Counted from the stretch's first letter, positions 52,773 through 60,812 are shown. The stretch: 64,000 nucleotides of DNA from an uncultured Acetatifactor sp. (GCA_910588225.1 CAJUQT010000008.1:1-64000), one strand, 5' to 3'. Notes: generated by a model from the sequence alone, not told the origin. Translations and numbers: made by a program.

Positions 52773-53813
52773 TCAATTAAATTTAAATATCTTCTGGCAA
52801 ATCTTATAGCCTCCCACAGATATCTTACGGCCGCTTTTTCCGGGAAGGTTCATGGCACTTCCCATAATGCCATGCCGCATTCTTGTAAACAGTTTTTTAT
52901 CCTTTGTCTTCAGATATTTCCACAATTCTTTTTTCTTCTCCAGATTTTCCTCCGTACCTGACCGGATAAGAAGCACGGACGACACCGTAGTTATGATTTC
53001 CAGATAATTGTACATATACTGATAAAGCCTTTTGTCTTTTAACAGTTCCTGCTTTTTATCCACAAAATAGTCAATCATAATCTTATTTACCTTAATCTGC
53101 TGATCTATTCTGGATATCATAGTGGCTTCGTTCACAGACTGTCCTTCCCTTCCGATATAATACCGATACAGATTGACATCCAGATAATAGATATTCTTTA
53201 CAAAAGGAAGAGGTTCAAACACATAGATATTATCCACATAAAAAGTATGCTTCGGAAGCTCAAGGCTACATTCCCGCAGCAGTCTGGTTCGGAAAATAAC
53301 AGAATGCATCAGTATATAATGTCCCTTGGAAAAATGACGGCAGTCACTCCAGGTAAACATTTCTCCCTGTGGAAGAATATGACGATAATGCATTACCTTT
53401 TTTCTCTTCTCGCCCTCCTTCTCATAGACAAAATTACAGACAAGCATATCCAGACTGCATGCCCCCCCAGTCAGCTCCCTCAAAGTGTCAAGCACCTGAA
53501 GATATGCTTCCTTCTTCACCCAGTCATCACTGTCCACCACCTTAAAATACAGACCGGTGGCATTCTGAATCCCTGTATTTACCGCAGAGCCATGTCCTCC
53601 GTTCTCCTGATGCACAGCCTTCACAATAGAGGGATATTTTTGTGCATATTCGTCTGCCACCCGGGCTGTTCCATCTTTCGTGGATCCATCGTCCACAATG
53701 ATAATCTCCACATCCTCCCCGCCTGCCAGCAGAGATTCCACACATTTTGCCATATACCCTTCCGAATTATAACAGGGTATTGCAATTGATAACAGTTTCA
53801 TTTTAATAACCAT
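52773..53813 (-). CDS. family 2 glycosyltransferase
   Basis: The 346-residue product has an N-terminal GT-A domain: LSIAIPCYNSEGYMAKCVES, the nucleotide-sugar motif VDDGSTKDGT, NGGHGSAVNTGI and the metal-binding DSDDWV. The C-terminal 130 residues are helical and basic with no clear membrane helix. It likely transfers a sugar to a cell-surface polymer, but donor and acceptor cannot be told. AGGAAAGG directly upstream supports the ATG at 53813. No other polysaccharide genes are nearby. Confidence 0.9.
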   Translation of the reverse strand: MVIKMKLLSIAIPCYNSEGYMAKCVESLLAGGEDVEIIIVDDGSTKDGTARVADEYAQKYPSIVKAVHQENGGHGSAVNTGIQNATGLYFKVVDSDDWVKKEAYLQVLDTLRELTGGACSLDMLVCNFVYEKEGEKRKKVMHYRHILPQGEMFTWSDCRHFSKGHYILMHSVIFRTRLLRECSLELPKHTFYVDNIYVFEPLPFVKNIYYLDVNLYRYYIGREGQSVNEATMISRIDQQIKVNKIMIDYFVDKKQELLKDKRLYQYMYNYLEIITTVSSVLLIRSGTEENLEKKKELWKYLKTKDKKLFTRMRHGIMGSAMNLPGKSGRKISVGGYKICQKIFKFN

Positions 53814-53878
53814 GCCTTTCCTGTAATTTACGGCTTGTAGCAGTTCAGTCCGTCACTGAGCTGTTATTACTGCTTACA

Positions 53879-55843
53879 TTATATCTTCCCGGGTTCATAT
53901 CTCTCCCTGCCCAGCCTGATGCTCAGATATTTTGTATATGCGCTGAAGGCCGACGGAATGGGATATCTGTCCCTTGTCTCCTCAGGCTCAATATACAGCC
54001 AATCCTCTGCAAAGCCTTTCGTCTTCCCCGATTCCGGCCTGTCCACTTTGACCATATATCCTTTCATATGCCATTCTTTGTGGGTAAAAATGTGTTTCGC
54101 ATCCTCCAGCGGTTGTATTCCAATCGCTCTGAGTCCTCTCTCTGCCAGATACCCTGCTACTTCCTCCGCCGTGCGAAAGCCATCTATCGAAGGAAACTCA
54201 TACATTCCGGCCAACAGTCCTCTGCCGGGACGTTTCCGCACAGCAGTCCTGCTCTCATTCATAATTAAAAGTATTGTTCTGTCTTCAATCTGTCTGGGCC
54301 TTTTCACCTCCCGTTTGGGATAGTCCTGTACTGCTCCCGCCTTATGGGCGGCACAAAATTCCCGAAGCGGACAACTTCCGCATAGCGGCACCCCATTAGG
54401 AATACACACACAGGCTCCTATTTCCATCATTGCCTGATTAAAATCTCCCGGGCGGTCCTGCGGTATTACCTCTTTCAAATCCCGTTCCACACATTCTTTT
54501 ACCTTTGCTTCGTTTATTGGTCTTGGATCCTTTGTCAGCCTGGATATCACACGAAGCACATTTCCATCCACTGCGGGCACCGGGCGCTGAAATGCAATGG
54601 AGGCAATTGCCCCTGCCGTATAATTCCCGATTCCCGTAAGTGTAAGCAGTTCTTTATAAGTATCCGGCATTTCTCCGCCATGTTCTTTCTGTATCTGAAT
54701 TGCTGCCTTTTTCAGATTCCGAACTCGATTATAATATCCCAATCCCTCCCAGAGCTTCAGCAGAATCTCTTCATCTGCTGCAGCCAGCGCTTCAATATCC
54801 GGGAGTTCTTTCATAAATCGTTCGAAATAGGGCTTAACCGCCTCGACTCTCGTCTGCTGCAACATAATCTCAGATACCCATACACGGTAAGGTGTAGGAT
54901 TCTCCCGCCAGGGCAGAATCCGCCTGTTCTCATCATACCACTTTAAGAGCGGCGTGGAAATAGCCTCAAGCTTATTCTTTTCTGAGGTTTTTCTTAAGGT
55001 TTCATAAACGCTCTCCTCAGTCTCCCCTGTTCTCCCCGATACTTTTTTCGATGTGTTCTCCCTCATCTCATTCGTTTTCATTGTTCCCTTTTCCTCACAA
55101 AGTATAACCGGGACAGGCCTGTTTATTCTCATACTCTCCGGTGTTATCAGACAGTCATATGCCAGTATTTCCACTCCCGCCTTCTCCGCTCTGCAGAGTG
55201 CCTCTGCAAATTGGAAATGCGTTCTTCTGTTGGGCGTAAAATACTTCACATTCTCCATCTGAATCACAAATAACACAAAACAGCGGTAACCTGCATGTCT
55301 GGCCTGAATCAGCTCCTCCACATGCTTTACCGCTCTGTCCGAGGGTGCATCCGGAAACAGGATCACTCCGTCCTCCTCCAGCGTCACACCCTTTACCTCC
55401 ATAAAAATTCTGTTCGCCGCTGTCTCCATATAAAAATCAAATCTGGAGCTGCCGTATTTGACTTCCGGCCGTACCAGCAATACATCCGACAAAAAAGCTC
55501 CTGCCCTCAACCATTCCTCCACCGCTTTATTCGGTGCCTGAGAGTCCATGTTAATCAGCCTTTTCCCCTTTTCCACAGCTACCAGATCATAAGCAGTATT
55601 CCTATTGGGATTGTCGCTTCTCTCCAGATAAACCCGAGCCCCCTTCTGCAAAAGCTCCCTGCATCTGCCTGTATTTTTCACATGGACAATCTCCACACTG
55701 CAGTCTTCTCTCCCCTGTTCTTTCATATTGCCGATTTCCACTTTCGCGATAAATCGGTTAGGGCGTTCCAGAAAACGCCCCTGCACAATATGCTTGTATT
55801 CCATTCTGTAAGTCTGTCTCCTTTTACCTGATTTATTATTCAT
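53879..55843 (-). CDS. fusion of SfsA (DNA/RNA nuclease) and MutY (A/G-specific adenine glycosylase)
   Basis: One uninterrupted frame of 654 residues. Residues 14-248 are a complete SfsA (GRFLERPNRFIAKVEIGN; VKNTGRCRELL; PEVKYGSSRFDFYME; MEVKGVTLEEDG; PDAPSDRAVKHVEEL). Residues of about 290-654 are a complete MutY: catalytic Glu325 in VSEIMLQQTRV, helix-hairpin-helix TLTGIGNYTAG, Asp426 in AVDGNVLR, four-cysteine cluster around residues 480-497, and a C-terminal NUDIX-like domain for 8-oxoG recognition. An internal ATG (Met255) at 55079-55081 is preceded by GAGGAAAAGGG, so MutY alone may also be made. The start abuts the nucleotidase stop; Met14 is an alternative start. Confidence 0.92.
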   Translation of the reverse strand: MNNKSGKRRQTYRMEYKHIVQGRFLERPNRFIAKVEIGNMKEQGREDCSVEIVHVKNTGRCRELLQKGARVYLERSDNPNRNTAYDLVAVEKGKRLINMDSQAPNKAVEEWLRAGAFLSDVLLVRPEVKYGSSRFDFYMETAANRIFMEVKGVTLEEDGVILFPDAPSDRAVKHVEELIQARHAGYRCFVLFVIQMENVKYFTPNRRTHFQFAEALCRAEKAGVEILAYDCLITPESMRINRPVPVILCEEKGTMKTNEMRENTSKKVSGRTGETEESVYETLRKTSEKNKLEAISTPLLKWYDENRRILPWRENPTPYRVWVSEIMLQQTRVEAVKPYFERFMKELPDIEALAAADEEILLKLWEGLGYYNRVRNLKKAAIQIQKEHGGEMPDTYKELLTLTGIGNYTAGAIASIAFQRPVPAVDGNVLRVISRLTKDPRPINEAKVKECVERDLKEVIPQDRPGDFNQAMMEIGACVCIPNGVPLCGSCPLREFCAAHKAGAVQDYPKREVKRPRQIEDRTILLIMNESRTAVRKRPGRGLLAGMYEFPSIDGFRTAEEVAGYLAERGLRAIGIQPLEDAKHIFTHKEWHMKGYMVKVDRPESGKTKGFAEDWLYIEPEETRDRYPIPSAFSAYTKYLSIRLGRERYEPGKI

Positions 55844-56806
55844 TCATCCTGCGCTTCTGCAACATGGTACCCTGGCCGCGGGCACCGCCTGTGCTGCGCT
55901 GACCGTGTGCACTGACTGGTCATCAAAAAAGATTTGAGCGCCGAAGGCCTTCAGCACATCTTTTTTCTCCAGGCCTCCCAGAAAAAAAGCCTCATCCACT
56001 CTCACATTCCATGAACGCATAGTACGAATCACTCTCTCATGTGCGGGTGCACTGCGGGATGTGACCAAAGCCGTTCGGATTGGGCAATTTTCCTTCCCCA
56101 GCTCTTTCTGTAAATCCGAAAGTTTCTTTAAAAAATGGGCAAACGGTCCTTTTTCCAGAGGCTCTCTGGCATGCATTTTCTCATTTTCCTCAAAAGCATT
56201 CAGGCCTTTTTCTCTGAATATCAGTTCCGACTCATCCGTGAAAAGTACGGCGTCTCCGTCAAATGCAATCCGAATCTGACATGCGTCCTCCGTCCTTCCC
56301 TCTTTGCCGGCATCAAGCCCCGCCTGTATGGGAATCACCTGTGCCGGCCCACCGTATCCTTTGTGTTCCGTGCAGATAATCCCGGCCGCTATACCGCTGT
56401 CTATGGCGCTTTGCACATCATCCTCATAAGCGGACAGAAACAAATCTGTGTGAAACGCCGTCAAATAAGGCGCCAGCGCCGCACCGCTTACCAGCACTGA
56501 GCGTGTGATACTCAACCCATAATGTGCAATGGCATTAAACACTCTCAGGGAAGTATCCGGACTGTTCCGTGACATAATAATCACTTCCACCAGATCTTTG
56601 TTCTGGCTGTATTCATTCAGTTTAAGCAATGCCTTAATAAGTCCGAATCCTGGTCCGGGCTTCAATATCTCCTGTTCATGCTCTACCTGATACCTGCAAT
56701 ACGCTTCCAGTCCCTGCCGCTCAAAAATCTCATTTTCAGCTGTCAGATCAAACAATGCCCTGGAAGAAACGCCGATTACCATTTTTTTCTCTAATATATA
56801 TGCCAT
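55844..56806 (-). CDS. cytosolic 5'-nucleotidase I family protein
   Basis: The 320-residue product matches the 5'-nucleotidase (cN-I, PF06189) family: VIGVSSRALFDLTAENEIFE at the N-terminus, VIIMSRNSPDTSLRVFNAIA and a conserved AFDGDAVLFTDESELIF. These enzymes dephosphorylate AMP or other nucleoside monophosphates in the cytoplasm. Its stop is directly followed by the SfsA-MutY start, so the two are co-translated; a link with nucleotide-pool cleaning is inference. The C-terminal tail is Ala/Val-rich and looks disordered. Confidence 0.87.
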   Translation of the reverse strand: MAYILEKKMVIGVSSRALFDLTAENEIFERQGLEAYCRYQVEHEQEILKPGPGFGLIKALLKLNEYSQNKDLVEVIIMSRNSPDTSLRVFNAIAHYGLSITRSVLVSGAALAPYLTAFHTDLFLSAYEDDVQSAIDSGIAAGIICTEHKGYGGPAQVIPIQAGLDAGKEGRTEDACQIRIAFDGDAVLFTDESELIFREKGLNAFEENEKMHAREPLEKGPFAHFLKKLSDLQKELGKENCPIRTALVTSRSAPAHERVIRTMRSWNVRVDEAFFLGGLEKKDVLKAFGAQIFFDDQSVHTVSAAQAVPAARVPCCRSAG

Positions 56807-56968
56807 ATGCCGCTCCCTTCCCTAACCGTCTGTCATATATGCCCGCTATATATAAATGACACCACAACATACATCATATGCCAGAATCGTCATAACAGTT
56901 CCTGTTTTTACCGAATCATATATTCAGCGCCATTTTAAAGGAAGCTCCAACGGCAATTCCCGTTTAAC

Positions 56969-57625
56969 TTATCTCAGTCGATTACATTCGTAACGCTCCA
57001 GTGTCAGCAGACAGGACCGCAAAGCCTCGTAGCGCTCTTCGATATCGCCATCATTTATCTCAATGTCGCAGGCAATTGCCATAGTGGTAATCATATCATC
57101 CGTAATTCTGTGGTGAAGCCCCGCCAGAATATTGAGCCGCTGCTCATAACTGTCCGCATCCAGAAACTCCAGCACCAGCGGATCGAGCGACAGTTCCTCG
57201 TCCATAGTCGAATCCATATCCTTCTGAGCGGCAGCCTTCCCGTTTGCTTCTCCTCCTGTACCAGTATGAATGCTATCCTCTTTACAGCGTTCCATTCCCA
57301 TACCGGTCCATAAGACCTCCTCTTCATCCTCTGTATCTGTCTCCCCGGCTTCCGCATAAGCCTGCAGACGGTCTGCTCTATGCATGTCCGCATCAGGTCC
57401 CTGTAATTCAAAGCGAAATTCCTGCTTTGCGTCAGGATACTTTTCTATGTCCACTCTGCTCACAAACATTTCAAGCGGCCTTGCATAGGTCCTGAAATCA
57501 CCGTAAAGCGCCTGATAGACCACCAGTGTCTCTCCTGTTTCGGTATGTTCCGCGACAGCCGTTATCTGATACAAATTTCCTTTAAAATGCTTATATATCT
57601 CCTGTGGTTTCGGAATAAATGACAT
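56969..57625 (-). CDS. DUF1653 domain protein
   Basis: The 218-residue product begins with a DUF1653 domain (IPKPQEIYKHFKGNLYQIT; LVVYQALYGDFRTYARPLEMF, about residues 5-70), a small beta-rich module of unknown role. A Glu/Asp-rich linker follows and the C-terminal 60 residues are helical (DSYEQRLNILAGLHHRITDD). GGAG precedes the start. It has its own promoter and is followed by the nucleotidase gene after 162 nt that hold no gene. Confidence 0.83.
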   Translation of the reverse strand: MSFIPKPQEIYKHFKGNLYQITAVAEHTETGETLVVYQALYGDFRTYARPLEMFVSRVDIEKYPDAKQEFRFELQGPDADMHRADRLQAYAEAGETDTEDEEEVLWTGMGMERCKEDSIHTGTGGEANGKAAAQKDMDSTMDEELSLDPLVLEFLDADSYEQRLNILAGLHHRITDDMITTMAIACDIEINDGDIEERYEALRSCLLTLERYECNRLR

Positions 57626-57676
57626 CTTCGGACTCCTTTCCGCCCACTGCAGTCCTGCGCAGGCATTCCTGAAAAG

Positions 57677-57705
57677 AGTATACCCCTATTTTTCAGAAAT
57701 GTCAT
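57677..57705 (-). promoter_or_regulatory. promoter of the DUF1653 gene
   Basis: Minus strand: -35 ATGACA, 17-nt spacer, -10 TATACT, about 50 nt upstream of the gene. Each hexamer matches five of six consensus bases. Confidence 0.6.
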
Positions 57706-57730
57706 GCACTTCCTGCCATTAATTTGCAAT

Positions 57731-57805
57731 TTAATCTGCAAACCGGTAACAGTCCGGCAAAATCATTCCTCTGTCACCCAGACCAGACAGATTTTCCATT
57801 TTCAT
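57731..57805 (-). CDS. possible 24-residue micro-ORF coupled to the SOS-box gene
   Basis: The stop of the upstream gene and an ATG overlap as TAATG, opening 24 codons (MKMENLSGLGDRGMILPDCY then RFAD). There is no separate ribosome binding site, so translation would rely on re-initiation. It may be chance. Confidence 0.25.
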   Translation of the reverse strand: MKMENLSGLGDRGMILPDCYRFAD

Positions 57806-58206
57806 TATTTCACATTCGAACTGCCATTCAGGAATCTGTGATTAAATGAGCAGCCTTCATCCTCAAAAAAGATTCCTTCCAACTCTGCCATCAGCACAAG
57901 CCTGCCCTCGTCAGTCAGCTTATCAATCTTGCCGTGGTGCACGGTCAGAGTGTATTCCCTGGCCCCGTCTTCGTCAATAACCCTGGTCAGCATGACACCG
58001 CTGTTGACAAAGCCTTTCGCATCCAGAAACGATCTCGCCTCATCCACCAGTATCCGCTCCTGTTCCCTGTAATATCCTTCCAGCTCCTGTGTGCTCAAAT
58101 CACTTCGGCTCATGGCAGTTCCCGCGCTGCAGAATACTGTAATGAATGTCAGGAACAAAACCATTACCGGAAATCCGCCTTTTCTCGTCCTTCTCATTTT
58201 CTTCAT
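57805..58206 (-). CDS. small secreted or membrane-anchored protein with SOS-type promoter
   Basis: The 133-residue product has a basic start (MKKMRRTRKG), one hydrophobic segment (about 11-30, signal peptide or anchor) and an extracytoplasmic domain of about 100 residues: a charged helix (ELEGYYREQERILVDEARSF), a beta-rich part (NSGVMLTRVIDEDGAREYTL) and a final segment with CSFNHRFL. GGAG with six-base spacing sets the start at 58206, not 58230. I recognise no family. Two LexA-type boxes lie in its promoter, so it is probably induced by DNA damage. Known SOS division inhibitors such as YneA and SosA are also small single-anchor proteins, which makes a checkpoint role an attractive inference. 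Confidence 0.75.
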   Translation of the reverse strand: MKKMRRTRKGGFPVMVLFLTFITVFCSAGTAMSRSDLSTQELEGYYREQERILVDEARSFLDAKGFVNSGVMLTRVIDEDGAREYTLTVHHGKIDKLTDEGRLVLMAELEGIFFEDEGCSFNHRFLNGSSNVK

Positions 58207-58224
58207 CTCCCTCTCCTTCTCGCA

Positions 58225-58236
58225 GAACAAACGTTC
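58225..58236. promoter_or_regulatory. SOS (LexA/DinR) box 1
   Basis: GAACAAACGTTC is a full match to the Gram-positive LexA core GAACRNRYGTTC. It lies between the -10 and the ribosome binding site of the downstream gene, roughly +10 to +21. Confidence 0.75.
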
Positions 58237-58252
58237 TTATTTCCTTTTTCTT

Positions 58253-58281
58253 AGAATAAAACATTTGTTCGAATTTGTCAA
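58253..58281 (-). promoter_or_regulatory. promoter with SOS boxes upstream of the small secreted protein
   Basis: Minus strand: -35 TTGACA, 17-nt spacer, -10 TATTCT. The spacer contains SOS box 2 and the early transcribed region contains box 1, so LexA would block polymerase binding and escape. Confidence 0.7.
58259..58272. promoter_or_regulatory. SOS (LexA/DinR) box 2
   Basis: Minus strand CGAACAAATGTTTT matches CGAACRNRYGTTCG except at the last two positions. It sits within the promoter spacer. Confidence 0.6.
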
Positions 58282-58361
58282 CGATTTTTGACAGGCAAAT
58301 TATATAAAATGATAAGGCCCATAAAAGGCCCTCAAAAAGATGATTTTTCAAATTTACTGAC

Positions 58362-58670
58362 CTAAGCTCCGTCCCATTGGTATTTCTTCATATCCACATG
58401 TGTCTCATCCCGGAATTTCACGCCTTCCTCTTCCAGCAGACCTCTCTGTTCGGTAAAATGCGGCGCCAGCCTCCCCGCGTGATTCACCACACGGTGGCAT
58501 GGATATTTCCCGTAATATTCCGCCCTGCTCAGAACTTTCCCCACAAGCCTTGCATTCTTATCCCTGCCGATCAGCCTGGCAATCTGTCCGTATGTGGCCA
58601 CTCTGCCTTCCGGTACCTCTTCCACCGCAGACAAAATCTCGTATATCAGTCTCTCTGTCATAACTGCCAT
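58362..58670 (-). CDS. short MGMT-family (alkyltransferase-like) protein
   Basis: The 102-residue product is just the DNA-binding/active-site domain of O6-alkylguanine alkyltransferases: GRVATYGQIARLIG, ARLVGKVLSRA and PCHRVVNHAGRL with Cys58 retained. Alkyltransferase-like proteins usually have Trp or Ala at that position, so this one may keep transfer activity or act as a lesion flag; which is unknown. The open frame extends to 58817 as a GTG overlapping ogt, but residues before 58670 do not resemble the family, and AAGGAG is nine bases before the ATG at 58670. It follows ogt. Confidence 0.85.
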   Translation of the reverse strand: MAVMTERLIYEILSAVEEVPEGRVATYGQIARLIGRDKNARLVGKVLSRAEYYGKYPCHRVVNHAGRLAPHFTEQRGLLEEEGVKFRDETHVDMKKYQWDGA

Positions 58671-58813
58671 ATCAGACTTCTCCTTTTTGCCCATATAAAT
58701 ATTTGTGTCATTCAACCCCTGTGTCCCCTGGTCTGCCTTAAATACTCGCGGAATTTCAGTATCATTTATGGAAATCCCACTGCTCGGACCTGCTATCTGC
58801 CATGTCCACACTC

Positions 58814-59347
58814 TCACAGTGCCGTTCCTTTCTTCGGGGCAAATAAGGAGGACATATTCACTTTCTCCAGAGTAAGCAGCTTTGCCTTTCTGTCAATTCC
58901 CCCTGCATAGCCGGTGAGACTGCCGTCTGTCCCCACCACTCTGTGACAGGGAATTATGAGCGAAACGGCGTTATGCCCTACGGCTCCGCCCACCGCCTGA
59001 GCGGACATATGTGAAAACCCCTTTTCCAAGGCAATCCTGCCTGCAATCTCCCCGTAAGTCATAGTATGTCCATAAGGAATGGTCAGCAGAATCTCCCATA
59101 CCCTTTTTCGAAACGGAGTGGTCTTCATAGAAAGGGGCGGCGTAAAATCCGGCTCCCGTCCCTGAAAATAAATGCCCAGCCATTCTCTTGCCCTGTCAAA
59201 TACCACAGTATTTTTTTCCTGATGTTCTTCCGACAAGGCGGCCGCATAATATTTCTGGTCTACAAACCAAAGACCATTCAGTGCTTTTCCGTCACAGGAC
59301 ATTAAAATTCTTCCCATCGGTGACTCATAATACTGGATATATTCCAT
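58814..59347 (-). CDS. ogt: methylated-DNA--protein-cysteine methyltransferase
   Basis: Ogt repairs O6-alkylguanine by moving the alkyl group onto its own cysteine. The 177-residue product has an N-terminal domain (YIQYYESPMGRILMSC) and the C-terminal active-site domain with SAQAVGGAVGHNAVSLIIPC then HRVVGTDGSLTGYAGG, the acceptor being Cys134. AAAGGAG supports the start. It precedes the short MGMT gene, so two alkylation-repair proteins are adjacent. Confidence 0.95.
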   Translation of the reverse strand: MEYIQYYESPMGRILMSCDGKALNGLWFVDQKYYAAALSEEHQEKNTVVFDRAREWLGIYFQGREPDFTPPLSMKTTPFRKRVWEILLTIPYGHTMTYGEIAGRIALEKGFSHMSAQAVGGAVGHNAVSLIIPCHRVVGTDGSLTGYAGGIDRKAKLLTLEKVNMSSLFAPKKGTAL

Positions 59348-59404
59348 TTCTATCTCCTTTCACCCTTCCGGGCTTGTGTCCTTTCGAATATTTCCTCTTC
59401 CTTG

Positions 59405-59700
59405 TCAGCGATTCAGACATATCAATGCCATCTTTAGCTTATCGACCTTATCAGAAAACGCATTTCCCACAAACTCCAGACTGCTGAATACTGCATCAGT
59501 TTCGCTTCCGACGTATTTTCTGTGTTCTCCTGAACCAGCAATGTGTCCATGGAACACATTCTTATGCAATTTTGCAAGACAGGAATCGCCCGCACTGCCT
59601 TACACGGCATACACCGCCTCATGTAAAACAATTGCATGATTCCCCTGCAGAGGATGCTTTTTCTTACGCAAAAAAATCTTGCCAATTACAGGGAATCCGG
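59405..59700 (-). pseudogene. possible gene remnant with in-frame stop, in the ogt-purC gap
   Basis: The 429-nt gap between ogt and purC has no intact gene. One minus-strand frame reads as plausible protein for about 35 codons (for example HPLQGNHAIVLHEAVYAV), meets TAA at 59600-59602, then continues for 64 codons (AGDSCLAKLHKNVFHGHIAG; TDAVFSSLEFVGNAF; DKVDKLKMALICLNR) to TGA at 59405-59407. There is no start codon or ribosome binding site after the TAA. Its upstream end overlaps the purC promoter. No family recognised; could be chance. Confidence 0.3.
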
Positions 59701-59706
59701 TATAAT
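59679..59706 (+). promoter_or_regulatory. purC promoter
   Basis: Plus strand: -35 TTGCCA, 16-nt spacer, -10 TATAAT, about 70 nt upstream of purC. No purine riboswitch-like fold was recognised in the short leader. Confidence 0.65.
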
Positions 59707-59776
59707 GTAGATAGCAAGTCAGGCATAAGCAAAGCCGCAACGCAAAATTAAAGCCATGAATAAAAGGAGGCTAACG

Positions 59777-60652
59777 ATGAGTATTCAGGAGCTTAAGCCC
59801 ATCAAAGCGGGCAAAGTACGTGAGATCTACGACAACGGCGACAGTCTGATTATGGTTGCAACCGACAGAATCAGCTGTTTCGACGTTATTTTAGGCAACA
59901 AGGTGGAGAAAAAGGGAACCGTGCTGACTCAGATGTCCAGATTCTGGTTCGATATGACAAAAGATATTCTGCCCAACCATATGCTGTCTGTGGATGTAAA
60001 GGATATGCCGGCCTTTTTCCAGACGGAAGAATTTGAAGGAAAAAGCATGCTGTGTCAGAAGCTGAACATCCTTCCTGTGGAATGCATTGTCCGCGGCTAC
60101 ATTACCGGAAGCGGATGGGCCAGCTATCAGAAGGACGGCACTGTCTGCGGCATCCGCCTTCCTGAAGGGTTAGAGGAAGCGGATAAGTTGCCTGAACCCA
60201 TCTATACCCCTTCCACAAAGGCTGAGATCGGAGATCATGACGAGAATATCTCCTTTGAGCAAAGCATAGATTATCTGGAAAAGCACTTCCCCGGAAAAGG
60301 CAGAGAATATGCGGAGAAAATCCGTAATTTTTCTCTTGCTTTATACAAAAAATGTGCCGATTATGCCCTGACTCGCGGGATCATTATAGCAGACACCAAA
60401 TTCGAATTCGGCCTTGACGAAAAAGGCAGTATAGTACTGGCAGATGAAATGCTGACCCCTGACAGTTCTCGTTTCTGGCCTGCTGACGGCTATGAACCCG
60501 GCCATGGTCAGCCCTCCTTCGACAAGCAGTTCGCCCGTGACTGGCTGAAGGCAAATCCGGATAACAACTGGGTTCTTCCGGAGGATGTGGTGAAAAAAAC
60601 CATTGAAAAGTACTTGCAGGCCTATGAAATGCTGACAGGAAAATCATTATAA
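59777..60652 (+). CDS. purC: phosphoribosylaminoimidazole-succinocarboxamide synthase
   Basis: PurC (SAICAR synthetase) joins CAIR and aspartate in purine synthesis. The 291-residue product starts MSIQELKPIKAGKVREIYDN and contains VATDRISCFDVILG, ECIVRGYITGSGWASYQ, IIADTKFEFG and DEMLTPDSSRFWP, all family signatures. AGGAGG six bases before the ATG at 59777 sets the start and rejects the ATG at 59756. It is of the longer, yeast-like PurC type. It is transcribed alone on the plus strand; purB and purF lie nearby on the other strand. Confidence 0.97.
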   Translation: MSIQELKPIKAGKVREIYDNGDSLIMVATDRISCFDVILGNKVEKKGTVLTQMSRFWFDMTKDILPNHMLSVDVKDMPAFFQTEEFEGKSMLCQKLNILPVECIVRGYITGSGWASYQKDGTVCGIRLPEGLEEADKLPEPIYTPSTKAEIGDHDENISFEQSIDYLEKHFPGKGREYAEKIRNFSLALYKKCADYALTRGIIIADTKFEFGLDEKGSIVLADEMLTPDSSRFWPADGYEPGHGQPSFDKQFARDWLKANPDNNWVLPEDVVKKTIEKYLQAYEMLTGKSL

Positions 60653-60689
60653 ATCAACAGCATTTCAGTCTGTGAAGAAACAGACTTTA

Positions 60690-60740
60690 AAAAGCAGTCA
60701 GTCCCCCGGCGCGTTACCTCTGCCGGGGAATTAACTGCCT
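60690..60740. terminator. terminator between convergent purC and plsC
   Basis: A GC-rich stem CCCCGGC with GCCGGGG, extended by an outer GCAGT/ACTGC pair. On the minus strand the stem is followed by CTTTTT, and on the plus strand by a weaker T-rich run, so it works best for plsC. Confidence 0.7.
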
Positions 60741-60812
60741 TCTCCTTTGTCTTACCCTGACCAGCTGCAGCAACCGACGCTTTAAAGGTATTTTTCATAA
60801 GGCAGATATCTG

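Noticed and set aside
58671..58817. N-terminal extension of the short MGMT gene from a GTG overlapping ogt
   Set aside because: Residues do not match the family and a better spaced ribosome binding site lies before the ATG at 58670, though coupling through GTGA cannot be fully excluded.
59434..59685. Intact 83-codon minus-strand ORF in the ogt-purC gap
   Set aside because: Its Cys/Met/Arg-rich composition is unlike the neighbouring genes; the adjacent frame looks more protein-like but is broken.
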